A DNA stretch of 64,000 nucleotides from Ypsolopha sequella (taxonomy: Eukaryota > Arthropoda > Insecta > Lepidoptera > Ypsolophidae), in the NCBI GenBank assembly GCA_934047225.1, contig OW203985.1:3303501-3367500 (forward strand), in the 5' to 3' direction. Shown piece by piece: positions 22,740 to 35,092 of the stretch. The position numbers and the translations under genes were made by a program. Under the pieces are notes generated by a model. It had not been told where the DNA came from and made no database searches. It saw nothing but the letters and a program-made list of their open reading frames with translations. How positions within the stretch are numbered: position 1 is the first letter of the stretch; each line of letters starts with the position of its first letter.

Positions 22740-23854
22740 AAACCAGTTGGGTAAATTAAGTAAATGTACAAGTGCTGTGTTATTTATCATGTTGTTATTC
22801 AAGTTTCACTAAGTGTCGACAATCGCAAGTACGAGTATTAATCATACTTTATTTCTTACTTATCTAGTACTTTTATTTCTATAACTTTTTGTTGTTGTTA
22901 ATATTGCATTGTCATTTATCATCCAGTTCTGAGCTATGGTAAAAGTTTTGAAATTGTTTTAAAAATAGATTGCAAAATTTTTACCAAACAGACAGAGAAG
23001 AAACGTAGTAAAAAACCGTTAGAAACAAAACTTATTTTTTCTGAGAAAAACAAATCTCACGACATAAATCCGAACCCCACCTGAGATAAATTTTTTTAGA
23101 GATTTTTTTCTGATTCTCTTTTATATTATTTATGAGATAATCATATTAAATATTAGATAATTATTTTATTCGGGTTTCCCGTCTATTTCTGCTTATTATA
23201 GCCCGCTTTAGACGTTGCTAAGTAATCAAAGTCATCCAGTGATGAGTAAGTCATCCAGTGATAAGTAATTTATCCAGTGATGAAGTAAGCAATGCCTAAA
23301 GGCAGTCAGACTTGCAGCTAGCAAGCAAGCTAGTTAGACAAGCTTAGTGGATTCTAACTAGTTACTGTGTAGTCACGCAAGTCTAAAGCGAGTTAAGTTT
23401 AGTAGCTTTTACTAGTGACAGACTGATAGTTTGTCAGACCGAAAAGTACACATTCAGGTTTTAACGGTCACCTAAGTAATATTCCCATCGCATTTTTGAG
23501 CGTTTCATTGAAGGAGTTAATACAATATTTTGATGGAGTAAGAATAACATTTAAAAATTCTCGTAATGTTAGTAAACTCACTCTTTCTCTTAAACCAATT
23601 CTTTGTCAACACTTTCCATTCATTCGGTGATATTAAATAAAACGAATTAGATCTATTGAAAGAAGCGGAAGATTTGAGGAGTCAACGCCCCTGGGACAGT
23701 AGGGTACCAAAGCTCTAAGCAATGGGAATTGGATGGAATAGCTCCAAATAGAGCTGACCATCCGCCTGAGCCCAGCAGGCGTCCCACCTCAACATCATCA
23801 TTATTATCATCAAGCTCAAAATATAATTTAACGTGTTGTAAAACGTTACATTGA
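22740..23854. other. Unannotated A+T-rich DNA
   Basis: A threefold local direct repeat of 'tcatccagtgatgagtaa' type lies at about 23232-23285. No gene or RNA gene recognised. Confidence 0.5.
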
Positions 23855-24293
23855 ATTCCCATAGCTTGATATCCGAAAGTTTTTTTTTTTCAGAGGACAT
23901 AGTTTTAATTATTTTGGTATATAAATTAACCACAATTTCTTATGATTTTTGTATGTATTGTCGGTTATGACGTCACTTGAGAATTTTAGACATTATACTG
24001 ATTGTGATGTGTGATTGCTTATAAAAAGTAGTAAGTCTCTGTTTGTCTACTCATCTGCCATCCATCTGTCAAATCAGTCGGCAGCAAAATTTTATAAATT
24101 TATCTTGATAGCAAAGGACACATTTCTAAACAACCTTTTCTCAAGTTACGTCACACGAAGGCAAATGGAAGTTCAAGCTTTTTTGTAAAAATATTCATCA
24201 CCATGAGGTTTTTTAGACCACAAGTTCTCGAATACGGTTTATTAAACCTAAATCTCAAAATGGGTTTCGAATTAACACACCTTAACATAATTT
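23855..24293 (-). repeat. Dispersed repeat family D, copy 2
   Basis: Reverse-orientation copy of 19346-19830, with the same ordered blocks ('gtgatgtgtgattgcttata', 'tcacacgaaggcaaatggaa', 'cgaattaacacaccttaaca'). Its terminal end runs directly into the 24-bp array. Confidence 0.7.
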
Positions 24294-24677
24294 AATTAAC
24301 ACACCTTAACATAATTTAATTAACACACCTTAACATAATTTAATTAACACACCTTAACATAATTTAATTAACACACCTTAACATAATTTAATTAACACAC
24401 CTTAACATAATTTAATTAACACACCTTAACATAATTTAATTAACACACCTTAACATAATTTAATTAACACACCTTAACATAATTTAATTAACACACCTTA
24501 ACATAATTTAATTAACACACCTTAACATAATTTAATTAACACACCTTAACATAATTTAATTAACACACCTTAACATAATTTAATTAACACATCTTAACAT
24601 AATTTAATTAACACACCTTAACATAATTTAATTAACACACCTTAACATAATTTAATTAACACACCTTAACATAATTT
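24270..24677. repeat. 24-bp minisatellite, 17 copies
   Basis: Unit AATTAACACACCTTAACATA + ATTT. The span of 408 bases is exactly 17 units and nearly invariant (one 'acatctt' variant). The unit equals the single terminal sequence of family D copy 1, so the array grew from the element's end. No spacers, so it is not a CRISPR array. Confidence 0.9.
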
Positions 24678-25623
24678 AATCTAAGCGAAATAGAAGAATT
24701 GTTTTTGACGGGCAATAAGTCTCTATAATGTACCCACATCGCAAAATTCATTCATTCATTAAAGTGACAATAAAGCAGATTTAGTGCTGTCAAAACAAAA
24801 TTTTCTTCATTGCAAAATAGTATTTAATTGTTAGTAACAGAAACTAAATTGCTTTGGAAAATTTCAAGTTTTGACAGTACTAAAACTGAAATTAAAGCCT
24901 TCAGAATCGGCTTTAATATCTTTAAATTGCTTAGTTAAAGTGAAAACTGCACTGCAAGAATACCTTAATATACAAGTACATCTTAATTTACACAATATTC
25001 GTAATTGAAAAACATTACACAGGAAGTTGAAAAATCAATAAATTTATAGTAAAATTTTGCTTTCCTACCAAATTAAGTTGTCATGTCTTTGACCTCTCTA
25101 CATTAATAAATCAGATTCGACCCGCGTAGGTGGTAGGCCCCAAAATATTGAATCTTCTCTATAATTAATACTTACTTATATTTCACCCAATTTACTTTGA
25201 CTTTCATAGCGGTTATTAATAATTAATTTACAAGGAAGAACATTTTGCACCGTTATGCGTAGGCGTCGTAAATTTAAAGTTTTTCGAACTATGACCTCTG
25301 ACATGCACTTGTAATTACCATCTTTCTATGCAAAACATGAATTGATTCTCACAAAAAACCTCCTACAAAAGGTATTAATTTTGACAGATATGTCAAATTA
25401 TGAAAATTTTCTACTCATGCGCACAATGGACTTAAATTGCAACCGCGTCATGAAGTAACGGGTCTCTACAACTCTACATAAATTACTTTTGGTATAATTA
25501 TTAATATTAATATAATAGTGATTCAAATATACGTTGAATACCGAACTGTTGTTAGATAATAAATCATTGATAAAATTTAAATCGATTTTATTTCTTCACC
25601 GATATCGCAATTACAGTACTAAA
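24678..25623. other. Unannotated A+T-rich DNA
   Basis: No gene, RNA gene or element boundary recognised. Confidence 0.5.
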
Positions 25624-25818
25624 GCAAGGTTGTATTACAGAATATGGTAGCGTTCCTAAACGCCGGGGTAAAGGTAAAAATTAACTGGCACCCATTCCAC
25701 AACCACCCGAATGAAAACGAAAAACTAGAAGTCTTTGAATAAACCTTGTCAGAAATGTAAAATTCACTTTGATGGTTAAATTTTGCATTTACCCGGGCGT
25801 TTAGGAATGCAACCTTGC
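25624..25818. mobile_element. Foldback MITE, 195 bp
   Basis: Left end 'gcaaggttg' with inner 'cgttcctaaacgccggggta' pairs with 'tttacccgggcgtttaggaa' and 'caaccttgc'. The arms contain small loops. The minus-strand 74-codon ORF lies inside the element and is not convincing. Confidence 0.65.
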
Positions 25819-26112
25819 GAAGAGTAAATCGCCAAGTGTTCAAACATAGAAATTTATTTCTGTCATAGTTTCTAAATATTTTAGTTCTCAGTCGTATTTT
25901 ATTTTATTATCGCTTCTTTATTTTTCAAACTCAAAGGGTTATTTTTGATATGTAATGTTGTGGAATTGGGTAAGAAAGCCGTATTCGTCTGACAGCTTAA
26001 AACATATGACTTTAATTATTTTCTTAGAGCCTATTGACAATTGAAACCATACACGAATACGATCAGTGATAATTACTTGCCGAGTCAGTCATATATTGGA
26101 GGTATTGAATCG

Positions 26113-26344
26113 ATCACGACATGAATCCCCGAGGTGATATTAGAGGTGTTGGTCTAAGACTGTGAAATGAAAGTCACAGTCCACATTCGTACACCCGAGT
26201 TTCAATGACGATTACTACTTCCAGCATGATGGGCACTGAGTCCTATAACCGAGCTTTGGGCACAAATCTTGGTGACTCCGAAGCTCGCAGACCGGAACAC
26301 AAAAATGTCCCTACGGGATTTGAACCTGTGACCTCCGAAATAGA
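26113..26344 (-). repeat. tRNA-derived SINE-like repeat
   Basis: On the minus strand it starts with 'cggaggtcacaggttcaaat' (B box GGTTCAAATCC) and ends 'gattcatgtcgtga'. The body shares blocks with 17780-18000 ('gtgcccaaa', 'cacagt', 'acacctct'). Seen: B box and shared blocks. Inferred: retroposed SINE. Confidence 0.55.
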
Positions 26345-27790
26345 CCAAATATCATGTCAAAATTAACATTTGTAACTTTAGAAAACCAACTGTTTGCACT
26401 AAAATCCGTGTGTTTTTGCAAATATTTTGTTTCTACAACTTTCCGAGACCGTAGTTCGTTACTCAAAGCTCAAGTATTACAATTATTTGGAAATTTATTT
26501 CCAACCGATTTAATTGTCGTAACGTGTAAAGTGTAAATTTGAAAATACCCCGTAAATGAATTTCAAAATTATTTTCTGAAACCTGCCTAAAAACCTTGTC
26601 TTTGTGCCCCAAGTATAGTGATAAGGATACAAAATTTAATGTCAATTAATTCCCCTTGTGGAATAGAACTAGCTCTGATGACCATGATGTGATGAAACTT
26701 TGCCAATTTCTGTAAAATCACATAAGAACGTAATGTAACGTTTTGGTGTGGACCTCCGCAAATGGTCGCTAAAACGAGGGTGTACAAGCGAATGTTTCAG
26801 TGACAGCCCCCCTCTAACGCTCCGTCGAATATTATGTGTCGCAGTAAGCCGTGATATAATTACATCCCTAGGGATACAGTTATATACCGTAACATTGTCA
26901 TACCTACGAAAGAGGTTCATAAAAGAAGGCTATAATTATAACACGGTAAAACTAGATAAAACTAGATTTATCTAATCAATTGATTGCTGAAGTCTGTAAG
27001 AAGAGTTCAACGCTATGTAATTCCAGGTGTCATCATTCTGGATCTTGTAACAAAAACTAAAAATTAAAGGAAGAGAGAAGTATTGTATTATATACGTCGT
27101 GACGACACGTATTGTTATTGGTACCATCAATTCTGTAGCTGTTCCCACAAACCTAGATACAATCAGGCTTGTTCATTAGGCGCGGCTGTTGTGCGGTAAA
27201 AGCTAGCGTCCTTGCGTTGCGGATGCATCTGTCGGTTGCATCACCTTTACTATATCACGAGCTTTCTGTATGTGTAGTAGGTACTATACTTAGATACACA
27301 TGAGTGCTAGCAGGCCGGTTTGATAGCATAGACTTAAGTTCAAATGTCAGATTGGTTTCCCAAGCCAAGAGCATTTTCAAAGAGTTTCAAAAGAGCTTTA
27401 CTCTAGTAACTAAAAGCATGTTTCTTTTGTTAAATAAATCACTTTCACTAAGCATGTCTAAAGCTAAGCTTTAAGCTATCTAACAAGCCGTGACGATGGT
27501 AGATCGATGATACAACATGCAAAGAGAGTTTATTTTTAACTTTTTTTTGGACAGGCCTTCCATTTGAGTATACATAAGTACATCATTTGAAATTAGGGGG
27601 GATCTGGTCTGCAGATGATGGTACTCGTAGTATCATGAGTATACCAGGCTACGCAAAATGTTTTGAGAAAAAGCCAGTCAGTTATATTTTATTTTTAAAA
27701 CACGATTATTTACAAGTAAAATCACGAACGTTTCAATTTCAAAACTTCTCTCCACATTTTTTACGAGCTATTTAATTTTAATTCTCAATG
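26345..27790. other. Unannotated DNA
   Basis: No supported gene; ORFs of 60-83 codons overlap on both strands without motifs. Slightly GC-richer patches (26745-26870 and 27175-27240) have no recognisable content. Confidence 0.45.
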
Positions 27791-28310
27791 ACCGGTCAAG
27801 TGCGAGTCAGACTCGCGTTCCTATGGTTTTTCTAATTTGACAGTTTTGGGAACAGAATTTAATTTTGTCATTTTGTTTTCGTGAATTTCTATACCACTAT
27901 ATTTTCCCTGGAATTTTTACGTAAACACATATTATCATGACTTTTTTTCATAATTTTCGGTCCACCAGTTTCAGACATAAGTGGAGGACATAAATTTTTT
28001 GTGGTTTTTCGAGGATTTAGCAAGTAAATATAACCAATTTTACAATTAACTCTTGATTACCTACAATTTGATACCCACATTGTACTTTTATAAAATATTT
28101 TTTATTATATATTTAACTTTTTGTATTTTTTATTTGTGTTCAGCTTTTTCAAATCGCTGTAGTTTTTTCTGTAATTGGCCAGTTATGACTCGACATTTTT
28201 TTATATTTTTAGGACCACCAGTTCCAGAAATTAGGGGGGGGGGGGACATACATTTTGTGGTATTTCAAAGATTTCTCGAAATCAGTGCCCGTAATATATA
28301 AGTAGTTAAG
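27791..28310 (-). repeat. 'GGGTTCCGTACC' repeat, minus-strand copy
   Basis: Plus-strand text starts 'gaccggtcaagtgcgagtca' and passes 'ttttcggtccaccagtttc'. These are complementary to the blocks ending the copy at 60183-60412 ('aaactggtggaccgaaaaat' and 'gagtctgactcgcacttggc'). The block around the poly-G run at 28236-28246 repeats 'ggaccaccagttccagaaat', so the copy is partly duplicated. Confidence 0.55.
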
Positions 28311-28369
28311 GTATATATTTTTGTAATCAGCTTTTTAATATCTCAATTTGATCTCCATATTGTATTTTT

Positions 28370-28560
28370 TGGATATTTTTTTTTCTCTTTTCCATTGGAA
28401 ATATTTTGAACAATGTCAAATTGTTCAATATTTTTTTACACCGTGTTATGTGGGCAAATTAATTATTTATATTTGTACGAAATTTCAAGTCTCTATCTTT
28501 AACGGTCCTCAAGTTATGAAGCTCACCATAGAGGTTCCTTTTGTATAGTATTTTATTCTG
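28370..28560 (+). repeat. Dispersed repeat related to 11280-11480
   Basis: Ordered blocks 'ccattggaaatattttgaac', 'gttatgtgggcaaatt', 'caagtctctatctttaacgg' match the reverse strand of 11300-11465. Confidence 0.55.
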
Positions 28561-28619
28561 TGCTTTTAGGTACTACGAAACCCTAATATTAAGAAAACAA
28601 AGACATGGTTTTGCTAAGT

Positions 28620-28915
28620 TTCTTGCCCTTTTTCTTAGCAAGACTAATCGAGTTAGGCATATATTTATTATATGTATTGCATATATTTATTATATTATTT
28701 ATTCCTTATTCCTATATTTTTTATTTAAATCAAGTGTATTTTTTAATTAAATTTAAGTACACTTAACCTTTATTATTTCTTCGTGTATTTCCCTATATTA
28801 TTAGTTATTATATAAATCTTTTAGACAAAGATTATTTAATTAATTACATTGAAACCGAACTGTAATAACTGTATCTGATGTACTTAAATAAATATATTTC
28901 ATTTAATTTCATAAA
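28620..28915 (+). repeat. LINE 3' end with 'atatttcattt' tail
   Basis: Shares 'ttagcaagactaatcgagtt', 'gaactgtaataactgtatct' and the 'aataaatatatttcattt' tail with 4561-4709, but includes an extra A+T-rich part in the middle. 5'-truncated; no coding sequence. Confidence 0.55.
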
Positions 28916-29039
28916 AAATGCATCTGTGTCAGAAACAATTTTGCGCATTGATTTTTTTACGATTTCAAATGTTACCTAAAACTGGGCGAATTGTATGGTA
29001 GACTTCAAATAGTACCTATTTATGGATAAATGCTCTTCC

Positions 29040-29930
29040 AAGGCAACCGTGTACCGCTTGTATAATAAATTTATGCGCGGTCGACTAACTTTGAGGAATG
29101 AACAAAGTAGTGGTCGCCCTTTGACGGCTGTTACGGAAGGAAACGTGAGCACTGAAACATTTAATTCAAGAGAATAGGCGAATTACGTATGAAGAGTTTC
29201 AGCACATATTGCAGATTGGATCGGGAAGCGTTCACGAGATTCTACACGAGCACTTTCGCGTGAGGAGGATAGTTTCGCTGCTCAGAAGCAGGTCCGCGGT
29301 GAATGTTGCAGTGACATGATTGCTAAATTTGAAGCAGGCTCGTCTCGGCGTGTCTACGAAATTATTACATGTGGTGAATCTTAGATTTATCAATATGATC
29401 CAGAAACGAAGCGCCGCGCCGGTTGACAGTTTAGCTGTTTCAAACGCCTACTAGAGTGAAGCTATCGAGAAGCGCAGGGAAGATTTTGATCGCTTATTTT
29501 TTCACTTTGACGAGATATTTGTTGTCAATTCCTTTACGAAATCAAAGTAGCATCAATGCCAAATGGTATACTACCAAATGCTTGCCAGAAGTGTTCACTG
29601 CTGTAAGTAATGAGTGACCGAACACGGGGCTCCGCGGGCTACTGCTTCACCATGACAACGCGCCAGCGCACAAAGCACTCAAAACGAGGGACTTCTTGGA
29701 CAGCACACCGGTGAAACTTTTGGGTCACCCTCCTTACACTTACAGCCCTGATTTAGCACCGTGTGACTTCTTTATATTCCCTAAAATAAAAAACAACTCA
29801 AAGGGATACAACTTTCATCGCCGGAAGATGCACTAACAACGAAGGCCGTAGAAGAGGTGTCTGAGGCGGACTAGAAAAAGTGTTTCGAAATTGGTTTAGA
29901 CCACAGGACATATCAATAAGTTTAGACGCG
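29040..29930 (+). pseudogene. mariner transposase, inactivated
   Basis: Mariner-family cut-and-paste transposase, recognisable across several shifted frames. Near 29075-29150 a trace reads 'LRNEQSSGRPLTAVTEGNV', part of the N-terminal DNA-binding region. Near 29220-29280 comes 'GSVHEILHEHFRVRRIV'. At 29645-29674 'LLHHDNAPAHKA' carries the second catalytic aspartate, and at 29740-29771 'YSPDLAPCDFF' carries the third residue, giving the mariner DD34D spacing. The region with the first aspartate (about 29380) is altered. Stops and frameshifts break the frame many times. The terminal inverted repeats were not found. It was an autonomous element once and is dead now. Confidence 0.85.
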
Positions 29931-30234
29931 TGTTACTTTGTATAAATGCTGGTGGACAGTTATTTTAGAACATTTTTATTCTTTCGCAAAATTTTCTGAG
30001 TATCCCTCTTATATGGCAATAATGGGGTAGGGTCATGCCAAAAGAGAAAAATATTGTTTAAACAACAATATTGAATTACATCACTTTTGTGGGAGGGTGC
30101 AATGGGTTCATTTGATAATGAAGATAGGATGATTGTAAGGGGGTGTCGAAAATCGGCAAAAATCGATTACGCACTGAAAAAAATCATGGTTAATCCTTAT
30201 GGCCGCGCACCCCAGGGAGTTAGAAGATTCTCTT

Positions 30235-30661
30235 GATACCATAGTACGGACATTAAATGTCCGTCACAGATACCTCCATCAGAATTAAATGGAGTAGCTT
30301 TAAGAATAGTAACTCAGTTTAAATATTTGGGTCATATTGTCACTGATGGCCTTAAAGATGATACTGATGTCGAAAGGGAACGTAGAGCACTAGCGGGGAG
30401 GGCAAACATGTTGGCCCGCAGGTTTGCTCGTTGTACAGTTCAAGTAAAAATAACTCTATTTAAAGCTTAGCATCAGTGTACACGAGCAGCTTGTGGACCA
30501 ACTATACCCAAAAGTCCATGAACGCTTTACGAGTTCAATATAATAATGCTTTTAAGATGCTGTTGGGGCTACATGTTTGCAGAGGCACGCACAGGTGATT
30601 CTTATGCGGTCCGTCGCAAAAACTGCGCTTCTCTGCTGTCTAGGGTTTGTGGTAGTAGCAA
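30235..30661 (+). pseudogene. Non-LTR reverse transcriptase fragment (5' part)
   Basis: One frame reads '...ELNGVALRIVTQFKYLGHI', then 'ERERRALAGRANMLARRFAR', then a TAG. This region after the catalytic core of a LINE ORF2 is familiar from lepidopteran reverse transcriptases; the clade is left open. The fragment begins after the catalytic motif, so it cannot encode an active enzyme. It continues on the far side of the MITE at 30662-30967. Confidence 0.6.
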
Positions 30662-30967
30662 CTTCGACCAAAATAAAATGAATGGACGGGCCTTGTCTTT
30701 ACAATTTGCTCACTCATAACGAGTCTAAGCAATTGGATATATACTATACTGCAATACCTAATTGTAAGTCTTTATTTTGCTTTTTGCACTTTGGAAATGC
30801 ACAAGAAGGCATTTTTTCGTCAGTTATTTGGATGACATTTAATAATAAGCGTACGTGTCACTCTTCTAACAGACAGAGACAGAGATGAAGTGAGAGCCGG
30901 CGCTCACTTTACAAACTTCAAAAATCTTAACGCTATGGCCCGTCCATTTATTTTATTTTGGTCGAAG
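30662..30967. mobile_element. MITE, 306 bp, with 8-bp target duplication
   Basis: Ends CTTCGACCAAAATAAAAT... and its complement are inverted repeats of about 30 bases with one mismatch. AGTAGCAA lies on both sides (30654-30661 and 30968-30975), an 8-base duplication typical of hAT and a few other superfamilies. It interrupts a LINE reading frame whose two halves rejoin when the element and one duplicate are removed. The 68-codon ORF inside is not a gene. Confidence 0.85.
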
Positions 30968-31170
30968 AGTAGCAACAGCATTCTAAGGGTGATAGGTGAT
31001 AGATGGGATGCACCAATTGTAAAATACTGGAGTAAGTTATTATTTTATTCTTAATATAAGTTTTTTACTTGATTTTTATTGTAAAATTTTTAATGCTATT
31101 TGTAAAATGTATTTTTTGTGTAACTATGGTCTATAATTGACTTAATTAAACGATTTTATCATTATTATTA
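30968..31170 (+). repeat. LINE 3' part after the MITE, with (ATT)n tail
   Basis: Continues the reverse-transcriptase trace ('SILRVIGDRWDAP') to about 31035, followed by an A+T-rich 3' UTR ending 'gattttatcattattattat'. Together with 30235-30661 it is a 5'-truncated non-LTR copy. Confidence 0.6.
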
Positions 31171-31449
31171 TAGCCTACGTCTTGACCGACAGACAGGCGG
31201 GAAAGTAAGGGAAAGATTTTCTCATTATTTGTATGGAACCCTAAAAAGAAGAACAAAATATTAAAATATTTTTTTTTTCTTTAATTAATACTGATTATCG
31301 GTATAATTCCTATACGTAGTGTACAGCCGATCGAACGTTAAATTGGAACCATGTGAACATTGCAATATTCCAAATTTTATGATTCTTAAACAACGATATT
31401 GACTTTAAACCGGCGATTTAACTTTCGCGAGCTTTTTAAATCTAAGTAC

Positions 31450-31684
31450 CTAACCCCCGGTTTCTGCAAGGCCAATCAATGTTAACAGTTGATTAAAAAA
31501 TAATTATCTGCGGATTAAGCCAGAAAAAGTGAGAATTTTACATTGAAATCAAAAATTAACTAAGTTAATTATTGATTCATCACTATTCAGACTTCATATA
31601 TGCTTTATTTTCACCGTTATTTGCGGTTAAAGTTTTTTTAATCTACTGTTAACTTTGATTGGCCTTTCAGAAATTGGGGGTTAG
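31450..31684. mobile_element. MITE with ~50-base terminal inverted repeats
   Basis: 'ctaacccccggtttctgcaa' at the left and its imperfect complement 'aaattgggggttag' at the right. The arms continue through 'ggccaatcaatgttaacagt' with a few mismatches. The interior is A+T-rich. No clear target duplication. Confidence 0.7.
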
Positions 31685-31877
31685 TCTGTTGTAATCTGTA
31701 CAAAATTGTCTTTGTCAAAATTTTACCACTGAATTCTGAAACAATCGATGTACAAGATTATGCAAACCTTCCTGACACAATTTACTACTTGCTTATAAAT
31801 AATCTTCTCACAAGTAGTGTAGTTTCATTGTATTCAACGCAAATGTAGGGAATGGTAATGACTGTTTTAATCACTCG

Positions 31878-32102
31878 TGATAATGTTCTCTAATGATATA
31901 CTATAAATAAGACAGATGGATAAGATATTTTGATATAGTTTTATTGGGGACACTATCACCTCTTACAGAGTCTTACAATAATACCGCCAAAACTCCCAAT
32001 TGACAGCTGAGTGTTGCTAGCTGTCTCACAATGAATATCCTTACTTGACTATGATTATTTAAAATAACAAATACATGTAATAAAAACCTGTAATAGCTAA
32101 CA
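31878..32102 (+). repeat. 5' LTR of copy 1
   Basis: TGATAATGTTCTC...GCTAACA. TATAAATA at 31902-31909 could be a TATA box and AATAAA at 32079-32084 a polyadenylation signal, both in the plus direction. Just inside, 'ttgcctga' and 'tcaggcaa' form a perfect 8-base hairpin (about 32123-32140). Confidence 0.85.
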
Positions 32103-34712
32103 GTCGGCCATCCTGACCCTTGCCTGACCTCAGGCAAAATTATAGAGACCAAATACTACTCATACTTAATATCTTAATAGACTGTAACTTGACCGAATAT
32201 CACTATATTATATATAATAATATTTTAATATCGGAATATCTAACATTTCGTATCGTAACTTAAATTAAGATGACATTTTTAAGGTTTTACTATATCGATA
32301 ATCACTACACATAGGTATCAAAATAATCAAAACACCCGGTAATTGTATAAAAACGATGAAATACACTAATCGATCCACAATTTCTAATAGATGTTATAAG
32401 CGTTCAAACATCAAATTGAGTACATACTTTATATTGACATGTATATTTATAGTTTAACAATACTCGTATCTACAATTATCTTATTATGTCTTTTGCCAAA
32501 ACTCAATGCGATTATAAGTAAGTATAATTAAGTCTTAAACGAAATTGAATTGAATACAATTTAGTACAATTTATATACTTAACTCAAAATACATTTTTCT
32601 ACTTTATTTTAAGCTCATTTAATTAATTAATTAAGTGTAGGTTTATCAGTTCCTTTAAATTGTGTGTATTAATGAAAGTCGTTTTACAAGATTATTGATA
32701 ATACGTACGAAACAAACATAGATATCACAATAATATTATTCTAATAGAACATAACACACAAGTACCTACTTCCTTTTGTCAATGTCACGTACGTTGTAAG
32801 TAAATAATTTTTATTTACGTACTTAAGTGAAATACCTAAACGAATATAATCTCATTTTTACAATTTATTTAAACTAATATAATATATTATAAACATATAA
32901 TGTATTATTTCTTGTAATAATTTTGTTATGGAATATAGAACATTCAACATTTCATCTGAACATTTATTCATCAACATTTTGTGTTGTGCATAAAAATATT
33001 CGTATTTATTATATTCGTATTTGTCTGAATTTTGTTTTCTTTATTTTTTATCTAGTGATATTTGTAAAGTTTAGTTATGTAAATTGATTAAGATAGCATG
33101 GTGTCCAAAACAATCAAATAAAATCATAATTTAAACTTGTGAATTAATTGTTTTATTAGTAGGTAATTAATAATTAAAAATAATAACAATAAGTATATTA
33201 TATTCTCTCCCAGAAAGACTGATAACCAGAAAGTTGAGATATCATACCCCTTCTTAACAAAGATTGAGGAGTCTGCTAAACAAATGTTACACTTTAAAAT
33301 GTAATTTTAAGGATGCTGTTATATTTTTGCAACTCTGTTGTATTGGACACTGCGTTTCAAATTCTCTTACCTTCTTATTTGTAAACTTCTAGTTTCTGTA
33401 ACCCTATTTTAAGATATATATATATTTTTTTTATATTGTTTGCTAACGATTTTTTTTTTATATCATTATAATTTTAACTAACTAATACAGCTGAGTCAAA
33501 GGCATGACGTGAATAATGGTGTAAGGTTGGCAATTGACATACATGGTTAATGGATGAATTTTAAGGGCCTATTTACAATTAATAATTACAATTACCTACC
33601 ACATCTGAACAATATCTTTTAGAGACACCACACAATTGATCATCTAAAGAAAAATATTTAAGTAACTTTCCCACAAATTGTTTCCTTTCCGCAAATCTCG
33701 TGACTCATTCCTGCAGACCAACTGTTTATATAGGTAGTTTTGCAAGGCATGTATAATTATAAGTACTTATGAAATTTGCTTCTTGTACAAAAAAAAATAA
33801 TAAATAAATAAGCATGACTGCTCAAAATTGACAAGAGGCACAGCGCAGACGCTGCCGCCGCGGACAGCGCTCGTCATGCATGATACCTATCACACGCACC
33901 CTTGCAGTGCGCATCGGCCATCCTGTATAAGGAATGTCCCTATTCCTGGACTTCCTCATCATAATTTTATTTAAATACAACAATTTGGTGAGTCCGTTTA
34001 GGTCAACAAATTACATCTTTAGTTGTCAAATAATTAAAACATTTATTTTTAAAGGGTCAAAAAGCAAAATAAAATCGCTGCCTCCACGTAGTCAAACTAT
34101 TTTGTCAAACTGATTTGACCACGTGGAAAATTAACAGAATATGCGAGGCTTACAACATCGTAACAATGAAGGGTCTTCTTGGATATGTTTAATTTATTTC
34201 ACAAAATTAGTAATTTTACTGGTTTGACCAATCGATACCACTGAGCAAATAAAATCGATATCGAACACAACACAAACATATAGGTATTAAATTATAAAAT
34301 GCATTTAAAATGTAATCTCGTTACTTATTGAGTTATTTGAAATGTTACTACAAGTTGTTTACTTAAATTTAAGTTGTAATAATAATAACCTTACAATTAA
34401 CGTTATCTTGCAATATAAAAGCAAGGTTCACTTCATCACTATTCTTAACATTATGGAATAATTATAATGATGGAGTTGTGTGAAGCTTAATTATAGTTGC
34501 AGCTTTGTGTTTATTAGGTCATATTTAATTAAATTTTTTTTTTAAATCCAATCATACAATATTTACATACTCATTACTCAATATTTTTATTGCAAGCATA
34601 ATGTACATACCTACAATGTTCATTTGTATATATACGTTATTTATATTTATTGTCTATAAGAATAAATATTGTGTTGTGAAAGTCAAATTACTTATGTGGA
34701 TTAGTTGACAGT

Positions 34713-35092
34713 CTTAGGAGGATATGTCACGGTTGCAACGTTCATCGGTACTTAGGAGGATATGTCACGGTTGCAACGTTCATCGGTACTTAGGAGGATA
34801 TGTCACGGTTGCAACGTTCATCGATACTTAGGAGGATATGTCACGGTTGCAACGTTCATCGGTACTTAGGAGGATATGTCACGGTTGCAACGTTCATCGG
34901 TACTTAGGAGGATATGTCACGGTTGCAACGTTCATCGGTACTTAGGAGGATATGTCACGGTTGCAACGTTCATCGGTACTTAGGAGGATATGTCACGGTT
35001 GCAACGTTCATCGGTACTTAGGAGGATATGTCACGGTTGCAACGTTCATCGGTACTTAGGAGGATATGTCACGGTTGCAACGTTCATCGGTA
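34713..35092. repeat. 38-bp minisatellite, 10 copies (inside copy 1)
   Basis: Unit CTTAGGAGGATATGTCACGG + TTGCAACGTTCATCGGTA. The span is exactly 10 units, almost invariant (one 'catcgata'). The same array has 7 units in copy 2 at 56091-56356. Confidence 0.95.

Noticed and set aside
26300..26344. tRNA gene on the minus strand
   Set aside because: Only a B-box-like part; the same family occurs elsewhere with SINE structure.
33830..33930. GC-richer stretch as a host exon
   Set aside because: Present identically placed in both retroelement copies (also near 55225), so it belongs to the element.
34713..35092. Possible CRISPR-like array (38-bp direct repeats)
   Set aside because: Units are head-to-tail with no unique spacers, and the setting is an animal retroelement; it is a minisatellite.
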